From: Diprion similis
Lineage: Eukaryota; Arthropoda; Insecta; Hymenoptera; Diprionidae
NCBI RefSeq assembly: GCF_021155765.1
Contig: NC_060107.1
Span: 14,060,501 to 14,124,500, forward strand
Reading direction: 5' to 3'
DNA length: 64,000 nt
Both the position numbers and the translations under genes were made by a program. Positions 12,996 through 26,300 of the stretch are shown here, piece by piece (position 1 is the first letter of the stretch; every line of letters begins with the position of its first letter). Below the pieces are notes generated by a model. That model was not told the origin of the DNA and made no database searches. It saw nothing but the letters and a program-made list of their open reading frames with translations.

Positions 12996-13937
12996 AATGA
13001 GATGATCTTTTCCTATCAACAGCTATTTCGCAAGTTTCATTAATTTTCAATCTATATAGTTGTGTTTATCAACGACCAAAAGAAAATAATCAACATTCGT
13101 CATGGGTGCGTGGATCCGTAATTTGTCCATGTATGATACGGTATGATTTATATGCGAGTGAAAATAATTGTGTAAAAACAGCATTATCATGGTTGTAAGA
13201 TTTGATTACCATTACCACTTGGCGAAAGATAAACCATTCGTGTGTAGTATATGTCCCCCTTTTTATGCTCCAACGGTCAACAGTTGACGACCAGCAGTGA
13301 CGGGCCTCTTTAAAACTTGTCGAAAATTCTGATGTATTGCATGTTTTTGATAAAAATAATAGAAATCATTTATAGTCTGATTCGATAAGTTTCAATGAAG
13401 CTATGTTTAATGGACGTATAATTTTTGACAGCCAAAATTCAACAATTGTCTGATATAAACTCCTACAAATAATTTGCTGAAAATCTAGTTGACATCAATT
13501 GAAGAGTAATCAGCAAGCGGTCGCAACACTGATTAATCAACTAAAAATTCTGTTGCGTCACTATTTGAATAAATAAATACGACATAGTCTATGGAGGCTA
13601 AGAATTACACATGCTGGGACTGCTAACACACAGTAATAAATATATTTTTAATTAAATTTATTCTACTAAATTAATTTCGTATAAAAACCAAATGTGATGG
13701 AAGGAAAATGCGGACACTTCTGAATTCAGGACACGTGGAATAACGAATAATAGCGATGAGAATGAAAACAACGCTCAAAGATTTTTCATATTTTGGTCTG
13801 TGTCATTGCACACTTCCATCCATCGACGGGAGATAAAGGTGTATCAAATGCTGATGACTTGTAGAGATGTCATTAAGGTTATCGAGAAATATATTTCGCT
13901 AATTACGAGTGGATTCGGGGCGAACTTTACTGGTTAC
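12996..13937. other. Upstream region of LLTP-B
   Basis: Non-coding and AT-rich. No open frame or repeat stands out. It presumably contains distal regulatory DNA of LLTP-B. Confidence 0.4.
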
Positions 13938-13983
13938 TATATATAGAGTCGAATTGGAGGGTAAGAAATGTCAGTCGCTCATC
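13938..13983 (+). promoter_or_regulatory. Core promoter of LLTP-B (TATA plus initiator)
   Basis: TATATATA at 13938-13945 and a perfect arthropod initiator TCAGT at 13971-13975 are about 32 bp apart. The start codon is at 13984, giving a predicted 5' UTR of about 11 nt, the same geometry as LLTP-A. Confidence 0.7.
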
Positions 13984-16900
13984 ATGGGCTACTTGCTGCA
14001 ACTGGTCATTGGTAAGTGAGAAAAAGATTATACTTCTTAATTCTTAGCCTGCGTGAAATCTTCGTTAGAATAATTTGAGAATAAGTTCTATCAAGAATGG
14101 TCTTACTCAGGATTATAGAATTACTCTTGAAAAACTTCATTACATGTGAATTTAAATGCGGTGTAAGCTGGTAAGCATATTTTTCACTGTTGGGGAATGG
14201 TTGCTCAAAACTTTATCATGAATAACGTATTTTATGTTTAAGGATTATTCGCCTGCCTTGGCTTCGCAAGCGCGATACCAGGTAAGCGATCAAATCTGCG
14301 AGAAGTATCTCGTCGCATTGCTTGCAGTGACTAAATTAATTTGTTTCAATATTTCGTTTTGAATAGCACTTTTTCCAAAGGACAAGGTTACGACTTTCAA
14401 GTACTATGCGGACGTTAAAGTGGGATCTTTTGAATCGACGCCCTTTGCTTCACAATTTGCAATCGCTGGTCTTTTACGTGTGATACCGGAGGTTGGCGAT
14501 AAGAGCTTGAAGAATGCCTTTTATATGGATCTCAATGTTACTCATGGCATTCGAAATGGTGCCATAAGTCATTCTGAAAAAATTGAAAATAATTTACTCC
14601 CTCTTCCCGAAGTTGCTGAAGTTCTGAACGATCCCTTTCTCGTTGTCTTCGACGATAATGGTAAGGTACGTATAAATCAAGAGCTTGGATCTCCCAAATT
14701 TGCACTTTCAAGTTTCTTCCTTCGATGAAATCAAGACTTGAAATTTTGCATATGAGTCATTAGTTTCTAAAGTCTTGAATCTTTGTAATCGTAGGTGAAA
14801 AACCTCTTGGTGAACGAGCATGAGACCGGATGGTCCGTGAATATCAAAAAATCAATCGCTTCCACACTCCAGTTGGATCTATCGGTCATGAAGCTTGAGA
14901 CGCCCATCAAACCGCACGTTTTTGTTACTAAAGAAGTAGGTCATAATTATTACGTGAAACTCTTCTTTGCGATTTAATACTCACTTTGGATTGTCTTTAC
15001 CAGAATACTGTGTATGGTGAGTGTTCCGTTACCTACAATCTTAATGGAGTGGGAAAGCTCGGAGACAAGCATTTCACTGTAACAAAAAACATGGACCCGA
15101 TGAGTTGTACCAAATTTGATCAAGACACCTTCGATTCTCAGGAATTTCAAAGTTGTCTTATTCCGGTAGAGGTAATGAAAGACAAGCTCGGTACTCGGAG
15201 AACAAATTCTAGATTGATTTGTAAAGCTACAGAATCGCAAGTCTAATTTTGATTATTTTTGTTCTTTGTAGGAAGATGTGAACGCTGTTAGTCGGAGAGT
15301 TTTCCAAATTGAAAATAATGGTGATCACATTCTCATTCATACTGTGCAAGCCCATGGAGTCTTGAACTATTTCCCATGGAAAGCTAAATCTGAAGCTCAT
15401 TATATTCTTGCTAAGTAAGTGGTTTCGTTTTCTTGAATATGGTCACTTCATGTCATAATACGTGAAGCCATTTTTTCATTATACTTTTATTCTTCACAGC
15501 CAAACTATCGAACTTGAATCAATAGAGTCACTGGACAGTGTTTCCTCGTCTAAATTCGATGTACAAACAGCAGTGACTGTGAGTGACATAGCATTCGAAA
15601 AGTCACGAAGTACTTACGCCGTTGGTGCTGGAATAGATTATACTTACGGACGTCATGTTGTCAATCTTGATATTATGGTGACAAAGTTGATAAAGTTGCT
15701 TGAAGAAGCTGCTGATTACATGTTGAAAAATAATGTTGAGATAGTGTCACCCGAAGCGGAGCACGGCCAAACAATGAACCACATTTTAGATGTTATAACT
15801 TTCATGGATGTCCCGTCACTTGAGCAAGTTTTAAACAATATCACCGGTGGAGATTTCCCACGGAACACAACTGTTACGTAAGTGGTTCAATACAGCTGGT
15901 ATTTAATCGAAGAATGACCGTTACAATAATTAATTTAAATCTAGAAAGCTCTTTCTACATATGGTTCCCTACGCTGGGACCAACGCTACTACTTTATTCA
16001 CTCGAAACAACATCCGTAATGGCAAGATAGAAGAAATGATTGCTGTTTCTATGCTGAGCAAAGTAGCAAACTACATTCGTTTCCCTACGGAGGAATTGTT
16101 GGTCGAAATGGAAGACCTAATGCGTTTGGGAGCTGAGGTACCACTTGAAGTCCGTAAAGCTGGAATACTAAGTTTCGCAACCATGATTTACAAAACACAC
16201 AAGCATCAAAAATACCATCATATTCTAAATCCGGCACTGGTCAGCAAATATGTGAATCACTATTTCGAACATGTTATAAGTGAGTATCGTGTAAGGCTGA
16301 CAATGAGTGTTGCTTCATGTTAACGTTCCTCTGGTTCACTGAAGCACAGAGATAGGTTGATCCTGATTAAATTATGACATTGAATAAATAATTCTTAACA
16401 GGCGAAACGTCGTTCGACATGAAGTTGGTCTACATTTATGGTATGAGGAATATTCAGATTGGCGACGTACACAAACTTTTAGAGCCAATTGTACGCGGTG
16501 ACTTGAAGCTCTCCAAAAAACCCGAATACCTACGTTTTCATGCAATTATGGCCTTTTGGAGGGCTTCTCTTGCGACAGAATACATCGATGACCTCTTTTG
16601 GCCCATTATGGTCGATACAGAGTTGATGTTGAGCATCAGGATTTGGGCATTTAACATTCTGCTTGAGCAATCGCCACAAATAGACCGTTTGATACAGCTG
16701 TATTGGTTCATGACCGAAGAGAAGAATGAACATTTATATAATCATTATTACACAACCATAAAGAGTTTAGCATATTCAACCAATCCTTGTCTGATACTTG
16801 TAAAGGAAAAGGCAGCACAGATCTTGCGCGTCATCACTGTACGAGAAAATTCTGACACACTAACCGGTTTCCACGAAATCGATTATGAGAATAAGAAGTT

Positions 16901-19900
16901 TGGATTTGGAGAGGCTGCCAAGTTTTTCATTGCTTACGGTGAAGAGAACGGCGCGCCTACTGCCGCCTTCATTGAGTATGATATAATAAAAAAACGCAAG
17001 CCTATCAATGCCATTTCGGTAAGAGTCCACCAAATAATCAGCTTCGCAAAACTATGGATGCTTGTGAGTTAATTACGTGTAACACAATATTCTTATACTT
17101 ACAGATTTGGATTCGTGCAGAGGGTTTTGAATTTGATGTTGTAGATGACATTCTGGTTGATGATTCAAAAGAACCGCATTTCCATGCGGAAAAAATAGAA
17201 GCCCTCTTAAGAAGAGCCAGCAAGGACATGCCTCACAATAAACCGATCCATATCGAAGTAATGGTGATGGTTCAGGGACGCACAGTATTAGTCCGATACT
17301 ACGATGAAGATACGTTTTCAGGAAAACCAGAGTTAATGCGTTTGCTCAGTATGGCACAAGACATGAAACTTGGTTTGCAAGATATCACCTTTGATGAGCT
17401 TTATGCCATGCATTTACCGAATGATCTTGGTCTGCCAACTCTTTTTTATAACAAAATTCCACACGTAATGGCATTACAAGGAAAAGTCGAACCATTCGAT
17501 GATTCTTCTCTAATTGCCGTGAAAGTAGAAGCTGTGCTACGGGACTGGCGCGATGGCTATTACTCGATGGAAGTCTATAATCCAATTGTTGACACTTGGC
17601 ATGCTGTTCGACGAGTAACGGCCTTTGAGATCAGTGTACCATTCGCGATGAGCATTGGGTTGATCTTGGAAACTGGAAGTCTGAAACTGATTTTTCCCAG
17701 ACTGCCCTTAACCCAGTATTCCGTTACTGGTGTGCGATTAGACGTAAGAAATTACGTACTTGTCATGGGTGCCGAAGAAGGCATACTCCACCAGCATTGT
17801 CCAACTTGTCATGCTACCGAACTCGTTTCTAAGGGTCCAACCTACAGAAAAAATACAACACTAATCAATTACGACTCGATTGACACGGGGCTAAGTTTTA
17901 GCGTCCAAGAATATGATTGCGAGAGGGACGTCGCACCAGGCTATCAGTTTAAACTATTGACAGACATGTTGGATGATTCCCGAGAAAATTTCGGGTAAGT
18001 TTAACTTGTCTTCCACACAATCTTAGTTTTTGATATTACGAATATCGTTACTACCGCAATATATTGCTGCAGGTACGATGATGGGATATTTGTCTTTGTC
18101 ACACTCCGCGAATACTATGCTTACACACTCAACTATCCTGAACGGGGGATGTGTGGATACATTATGAAAGTGGAACCCAGTACCGTTTATCCTACCTCCG
18201 AGGTAAGTAAATTATTTGATCACTTAAATTGAAATCCTTCTCAGAATATTGACACGATCGAGAGTAAAGTAATTATTTTTCTCTGAAACATATTAATGGA
18301 GTACTTCTTTTAGTTCACAGTGAGCATGCACTTTTCCCATGACAAGCCAATCTCGAAAAAGTTGAGTTTGTTTCCTGCTGAAAAGTATCGTTTCGACGCA
18401 AGGTTTGAAACCATAGAAGCTGTAACGAAAACATCTATTCGAACGTGGATTGTAAAAGCCCAATTCAGTTCGCCCGAAGGGCATTCCAATGATCATCTGC
18501 AACTCCACGTAACGAGAATTATACCAGGGCAAAAGGACCTCAAGGTATGCGCGGTACGATCGCGTGAATTTTTTTTTTTAAATTGTCGTGACAAGAAATT
18601 AATAATTTCAGATTTGTATGGACAATTACCACAGCTATCCGACAACAGAAATCGATCCCTTCGATCAGATTCAGTTGAGGATGCAAAAGTCGTATAGAAA
18701 CTTGACGTTGTTCGTTAGAGAAGCCGAGGATGGTGCCTGTGTCGATGATGGGATAGTAGTTATGATTACCGGAAAAGCTCAGCTGTCAGATGAACAAAGG
18801 GAAGCGTACAAAAATATCAAGGATTATGGACAGTGCCAAAAAGATGTTGATAACCCTTTATATCTTTACGCTGAGAGTTCGATAATTCCAAGAACACCAA
18901 ATTGTCTGAGTGAAACGATCCAACGTACAACACTGCGAAAATACACTTATTCTATCTCCTACGCGAATGTAAGTTGGGAGAGAATTTTTATATTTAAATT
19001 AGTGGTAAATTGTCATCACCCTTAAGTTATCTATAATGTTTTCCTTTCAGATTTCGGATGAATTTTTGTCTCGGATATATTGGTTCGTTGACTACGCGCG
19101 GCTTGATTCATTACAATATCTTACATACGACATCTCCCGTAAATCACTACCAGGACATGTAGAGGTTTCAATGGAATATTCTATGAACGACAAATTCCTT
19201 AATTTAACTATACTTAATCCATCATACGGACAGATGTACACAGGTGTTGAGGGAGACGACGATGACGGTTGGACCGCTCTGATGGAGAATACATTGTTTT
19301 CTTGGTCATTTCTTGATGATGTAACAGAGAAATCCTTGAGTAAGTTAATTAAATGATTAGGGAATCGCACGTGATTTGACAACAACAACAAATTTGTGCA
19401 TTAACAACTGATGTCCAAAATTTTTCTTCTTTTTTTTCAATAGAATTCTGTACTATTTATCCTGATATTTTGCTGGATCTTGATAACGGTGTTCACCGAA
19501 TCGTCGTTCCTGGCAAATGGACTCTGCTAACCGGCGATCACGTAGATCGTTTGTTTGCTGTATTCGTAAAGTCTATCGAACCTAAGAAGCTTGGTCTGAT
19601 GATGAGCATTGCCAACCACACGATTGAAGCCATCCCTTCATCCTCTGGCCCTAGAGTGATTGTCGATGGTCTGGTGATTGATCACAAAAACGGCGTAATC
19701 GTTCCTGAAGACGAGGACTATGTGCTGCGGTAAGTTACCAAGCGGTAAAATGAAATCTGGTGAACAAGATTCCATGAAAATCACCATAGCTGATTTGGTT
19801 ATACGAGTATTCTCACCAATATATTCGTTACCGAAATTATAGGGCCGCTTGGCACCACAACCGTTTGGTGATTGAGACAACTTATGCTGAATTCACCGTC

Positions 19901-20029
19901 GAGTGGACAGGAATATCAGTAATGTTGATAATGGAAGAACCCCTTCAGGGAAAAGTAATGGGTCTCTGTGGACATTTGAATGGGAAGCATAAGTATCACA
20001 TGGCAAAAGTTTACACCCTCGATGGGTAA
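13984..20029 (+). CDS. LLTP-B: vitellogenin-like large lipid transfer protein, 1505 aa
   Basis: Paralogue of LLTP-A, roughly half identical by eye over its full length. Coding exons: 13984-14011, 14243-14281, 14367-14665, 14795-14935, 15004-15171, 15272-15414, 15500-15877, 15945-16279, 16402-17018, 17105-17994, 18073-18202, 18314-18544, 18612-18968, 19051-19339, 19444-19729, 19843-20029. Introns are GT-AG and the joined frame is 4518 nt. Architecture: signal peptide (about residues 1-20); lipovitellin-like N-terminal half with FPWKA, AFEKSR and the long helical segment around exons 7-9; a beta-sheet middle with CPTC; and a C-terminal vWD-like module with a GLCGHLNG motif. Ten of 16 exons have exactly the LLTP-A length (28, 39, 299, 141, 143, 378, 617, 130, 231, 187 nt). 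Like LLTP-A it lacks a polyserine linker. Probably secreted into haemolymph; the lipid cargo and stage are unknown. The gene converges on the myosin gene, and the stop codons are about 360 bp apart. Confidence 0.88.
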
Positions 20030-20386
20030 AGCTAAATCGAAGAGTCGGTGTCAAATTCTCACGAAAGCTGAGTCCCACAACCGGAATATCACGTATTTCA
20101 ACTAGATAAATGGATTTTTTAAACGTTTTCAATAATTTATGATTTCAATTATATCTTATTTATAACTAATACAAATTAGGTTTGTATAACAATAGTTTTA
20201 AGTCGTATTTTACGACATTATTTATGACAAAGGAATAGATTTGATGGTTTTCAATGTACAAGCTCCACTTTATTAGTTTCATGTACCGATAATACCTTTC
20301 CGTACTAAAAGATAAGAAGCCCCACAATTCAGTGCCAGCATTCTTTACAATGAAAATTCATATTAGGTTCGAAATCCGCAAAGGTA
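20030..20386. other. Convergent 3' intergenic of LLTP-B and myosin
   Basis: A short AT-rich spacer. TTTATT at 20269-20274 (AATAAA on the minus strand) is the likely poly(A) signal of the myosin gene. No canonical AATAAA for LLTP-B was spotted close to its stop codon. Confidence 0.55.
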
Positions 20387-23300
20387 TCACAATATGGTGT
20401 CAAAGTCTAACAGTTTATCTTGCTGTTTTTCTTGATTTCTGCGCATATAATTTATGTAGGATGAGATTAGATCGTCCATTTTATATCCTAACGCCGTTTC
20501 ACAGAGCAGTTTTGAGCCTTTCATAAAGTTGCCGATAGCCATGTGGAAGTAAGTATTTCCCGACGACCAATTAGACAGTTCTGTGAAAGGATATACAGCC
20601 AAGATATCCTTCGACTGAGGATGTATTACGTTCACACCCGATTTGTTTATAGCAATAATAACGAACTGGGGGAAATTTGGTTCTGTTGTTTGCTTGACTT
20701 CAAAAAACGCCGATCCAAAAGTCGGCCACTCGTAAATGATTTGCAGGAATTGTATCTTGGCATCGTCTGCACTCATTCCTGCAATTTCAAATCCATTTGA
20801 TTATAACAACCGCTGCAACAATGTCCATAAAGTCAGCACCACCAGATTCGCATACAGCATATCTACATCTGATCACATTTTATGTCAAATAAATATACGC
20901 ATTATCGTACCTGACTGTTGACTGTAGCTTGTGACAATGTGCTTCTTCCAATCACTTGGACTGAGCAGCTTCAGAAGGTCACAAGGAATGTACTCTCGAA
21001 GTTTTTGCCTGAAACATCATATTGAGGTAGTAATCAATCAAACCACATCTAGTAGTGTTGAAATTTTCTCACCGGAAATAATACTTACGGGATTTCCTGA
21101 AGCTCTACTCGACTATCGCCATACTTGCTTCTGTAGATGAGCGCGGCAAGTCTGATAGCATCAAGTTTGTCGCACTTGTGGTAGCCTCTTAATAGCTTCG
21201 GCATTTCCTGGTGATAATAGAAAATGGTATCTGCGTTTCTATCTCGACCTGGTACAGCGCTTGTCCAAAGCTTCTTCATGAAGAATATTTGATACTGAAC
21301 TTGCATCGGCGCCGTAGATCGCGAGGGTCTTGACTGTTTCATCCATTCAGTTAACTCATGAACAAAATCAAAGAAGAAGTAATTTTCCGGAACAGAAAAG
21401 ACCTTGTCCGTAATCTTGACGATCAGACTGAAACCGTCGCTACTCTTCAATTTCAATCTGTCAGCAATATCATTGCAGATGTCTATTGCCCTTGTAGAGG
21501 AGTGAACCTGAAGATAAATTTCTTCATCAGCATCATAATATTGTGTATGGCTATAATTTTATATTCAAGTATTACAAAACGAGAGTAGTTTCCGTACGAA
21601 AAGAAGAAAAAATGATCAAACCTCGAAGGCCTCGTCGCTATCATCAGGGAAGTACACCTTGTGGAATATGTGCATACTCTTAAATCGGATTGCTTCCACT
21701 TCCAAAAGGTATGGAGGGTACTTTCTATTCCCACTCTTCATTGTTCTGTTTATCCTGTTAAGACATTCGGCGGCCATTGGATTCTTTTGAGAGGATAAGA
21801 ATTGAGTAAGTTCTCTATGAACTGGGCCACTGCAAGTCATGACTCCAGTAGCTAGCCACATTAGTTCCCAGCCACGTACTTCACTAAGCGGTATACGGTT
21901 TTCAGTCACCTGCCTCATCAATTGGCAATAGACTTCGTCGCGTAGAGGTTCCTGAGAATCGTACAGATTATATGGTCAAATACAGAGAAAAATTTAAAGC
22001 TTATTTGACACGGAAATGAGCATAATACCGAAAGTTCAGATTAAACTATGTAGGTATTCCTGGAAAATAAGTGCTCACGTGTTCTAGTGGCGCACGGAAT
22101 ATCTGGTTTGTATATTCTGTTCCGATGCGTTGTCTGTGACTGGGAAGATCTCCCATGTACTTCAAGATGTTTGTAAATATTCCAATGGCCTCCTGCGCGA
22201 CGTTAGTTCTTTCTCCAAGTTTGGCCAACAGCGGTGCTTTCATTGGTTCTCTCGTGTGCTTCCAGAGAACTTCTGGCGCGCTTCGACGAGCAGTAGATAT
22301 AGCCCCAGTCTCACTACGCGGGATGGGGACATTGTAGCTTTCTCTGAAATGCTCACTAGCGAATTTCATCAGGGTATGTTTCTTTGTACGTGGCAGCGAA
22401 GCGTACGTGTGATGCCTGTGGCTGTATTCATCTCCGGTAAAATCTGTCTTGAAGATATCCTGGAAAAAGATCATACGAATTTAGTAAAAAAAAAAACATC
22501 CTGGTAAAAATGCCGAATATGTGAATCGGTACGGTTTTTATGGAGACCCATTCGAATCCTATTCTGTATTATACATTGGCAAACTTATCCATAATTTACA
22601 GGATCAGAATAAGTCGCTATGTAAACCGGTAACAAAAACCGCATGAGATGTCGGATAGGTACATCCGTGCCTTAAGGAATCTTAACATTTGTTACCGACA
22701 TTACGCGCATGCCGGTAATGTATGCGTGTAATGTCGGTAAAAAAGTACCGGCATGCATGAAAGGTCGGTAACAAATGTCGCAAAAATGAGATTTCGGTGT
22801 ACTTCGTAATCGAAAACTAGATCAGCTGCCATTTCGTCATTTCACCATCAAATCTCATGGGACCGGGCTAAACTATAAACAAAATAAACAATTGCCAAAC
22901 CTATTAGCACGGATCAACTCACAATTATAGATCCCGTAGGTTTGTTAAGCGTTGGCAAAACGTAGACGTATTCTGACGGGAAGTCTCCCTGTGATCCGCG
23001 GCATTCGCCGTAGCCCCAAGGTGAAGTCATAATAGTATAACCGTTACAACCACCAGTCAACTTTATCAGATCTCCTTTTTTCAGGGGTAAGAAGGATTGC
23101 GTTTCGTCTATCGGAGAGATTAGATAATTATTTTTAGTCCATCTTTAATAGTAGATCATTTTAAATACTTACTTGTACTAGTGTAATCTTGTGTGGCAAC
23201 GACATATTGTGATTTTTCCTTGAGCCCGTCAATCAGGAAGTTGACTAAGTTGGCAAGATCTTCAGCATCAGCACTTTGGAAGATGAACTCTTCTCTTTGA

Positions 23301-26300
23301 ATGGTAGCCAATACCAAGTTTTGGATGGAACTTCCGTTTATTCTGTAACAGATTTCCAAGATTGTTTACCTTCGTTTGCATTACATTATGATCCATGACT
23401 ATGACGATTTCATTACTTCTGAAATGTGATCTCAGAGATTTCGGGATAAGATAATTCTAGAAGCATCTGTTCTTGATTATCCACAAAATATATGCCAGTC
23501 CAGTTGACTGCGATAATGATGTTGTCCTGGGGTAGTTCTGGCCCAGAAACACGTTTTGCTTCGTAGAATCGTGAGAAGAGAATAGGCCAAGTCAATTTAG
23601 CAAACATGACGACGTCTTCCTTTGCATGAATTATTGGTACCGCTTCAATGACGTTGAGATTCTGAGAATAACATAAAGAATGATTAGGTTCATTTGAACT
23701 GATTCAAAAAAGATAGCAATGTGCTGAAGTGAAAGAAATCACGTATTGGTACATCACCTTATTGAAAGCATCGATGACCAGTTCTTCCCATTTTAGTAAG
23801 ACGTGCTCTCCTTGAAGTAGGTGATTTGGTATATATACAGGTAAAGCTGTCTTTACGTTTTCAGTAGTGAAATTCTTCTGATGGTCAATGTAAAGCTGTT
23901 GGGCGACCAACATCGCGATGTCACCTTCCTAAAGAGATAAAGCTGTAGTTTACGTCTATCGTTGTAACTATTCACTAATAGTTACTTACACTGCTGCATC
24001 TGTACTCTCCGTATTTAACACCCCGGACAATTTGATGGTAAATGAGGTTAGTGGCAACTTTGTCTAGACCTGGATCGTGCCAAGGTGCAAATATCTCTTT
24101 TCTGAAGAACAGCCTCCAAGGTGCGTTACGTTCCGGTTGTCCCTGTTCTTTGGCGTATTGTTCACATTGCGATATTGCGTCCATTACATGATCTCTGAAG
24201 TAAAAGCAGGAATATATGAATATACTCGATCACGTTTCACGTACAAGTGATTACGCTTATACTTACTTTCCAGCCCCAAGGGACAACACTTTGTCATAGA
24301 GAGTGACGAATAGTGAAAATCCGAAGGTATCCTTGAGAGTAACACTCTTTGCTATGGTGTTTATGACTTCTTCTGCAGTGCTTGCAGAGTCAGCTTCAAT
24401 AACCTTAGAGTTTCCGTCCATGAAGGTGACCGTCAGCAGAATCGGTTTCCTGAGTTTCGTTGTCTGGAGTTCAATCCAGCTTGGAGGCTGAGTTCTGGTC
24501 CCGTTTCGGTATGTCCTTATCAAACGCTTGTTACAGTAAGGTGCGTATCCCGGAGGACCGATGTGGATGAATGCTCGCAAGTAGTTGATGAATTTGTCAG
24601 ATGGTGAGAAACATCCGATGCAGAGCGAAAGCAAGATCCAACCTCTGGCATGAGAGGCTTTGGTCGGATTGTTGATTAGTTGCTTAACAATTTGACAGTA
24701 GATTTCGTCTCGTAGTTCAGGACGCAGTATTCCGTGGCCTATGATGAAGTGCAGCTTCTCAAGGTTTGTGCTTCTGCGTTGCAGCCACAATTGGTACTCT
24801 TGGTTACCATCTTCATCGTTGACGATACCTGCCGAAGTTGGAAGAGGAATTTATATTACGTGATAATCACATCTTCTTAGTACCAAGTTTTACGAATGCA
24901 CACGTTAAATACTTGCCTTTTCGAATATCTTCGTTCAGTTTGTTCTGTTTCTTCAAGGTCATGTGAATTAGCTTTCTTTCTCCATTTCTGTAGAGATCTT
25001 GATATTCTTTGCTCTTGCTCCAACCCTTCCTCAACGTCTCCGAGACGGTATTCATGACCGGTTTGTTATCGACGATCTCCGCAGCGTTTCTTGGCTCTGG
25101 CAGGTCTCCCATGAACCGCAAAATAGTTATCCATAGTGCTTGGGCAGCCTGAAGAACATTTGTAAACATTAGAATGCTTCATGTCTAGGTTTTGTTAATT
25201 TTGAACATACTAATTGGTCGTGCGGGAACGGAAGGTCCAACAGAGAATGCTTTAAGGGCCTCTTAGAGTACTGTGGAAGGATACTGGCTGTGAAGTAAGT
25301 GGCTGCAAATTTTCGGAATTGGTACTCAGTGAGATCCTCTTGCTCTTCCTCTTCGTCTTCGGGAATTTCGATAACATCACTAGCCTCGTTGTTCTCTGTT
25401 TCCGTTTTTACGAGGTCCTGTATGAATACGAAAAACATATGAAAGCCATATCCACACTATCCATTAGCGTATCTCCAATTCTGATTTACTGTTTTAATAC
25501 ATACAGCGAATATTTCACCAGTAGGGTTCTTAGAAACGGAATGTCTTGGTTCTTTTTCAAGAAATTCGAAGATGTTGTCGATGTTGTTTTCTCCAACCGG
25601 ATCAGGCTCTTTTGTCGATTCGGTATCCATCTTTTCGAAAGTGGCTAATTCTTTCTGGAGTTCTACAAGACGTTGCTGATGATTGACGTCCGCTATTTCC
25701 TTGTACTGCTTGTTTCCTGATGCCTTTAGCTGCGACTCTTCCTCCTTACGGACGCCTTCCAGTTCCAGAACACGTTTCTTTCTCCACTATTTTTTAAATA
25801 TTTCAACACGGGTAGTTGGTACTCTTTTAATAGAATCTGCCAGTAGTCTCGAGCTGTATGATTTGTACTCTTACATGGATTAATTTTATGAACACCGGTT
25901 TGCTCTACCTTCAAACAAGTATTGAAAGATGTTGAACCTGACAGATACATAACTTTGCTGACTCAAAATCAGTCTTTTTCTGGGGTAATTAGAGAGGGAA
26001 AGAATTTGTCTACGTCAGTGCATGCATTGTTTATACGTACGCGTATTTACTACAATATTTTTGAACATTTACTAAAGATGTTCGAAAAGCATCTGAAAAT
26101 ACTACAGATACAGTCCATGCCAAACGACTTTGTGCTTCGTGCGGCCTTCCGCGATGTACATCGGTCCTGGTTATAGCATAGATTGGAAAAAGAATAAACT
26201 TAGAAAATCAGATCTTAGCGTCTGAGTCCCGCTAATTTATCAGCTCAATCGCACATTGTATGAAACAAATGTACTCGCGGGTGGGAGAAGGTATAACAAA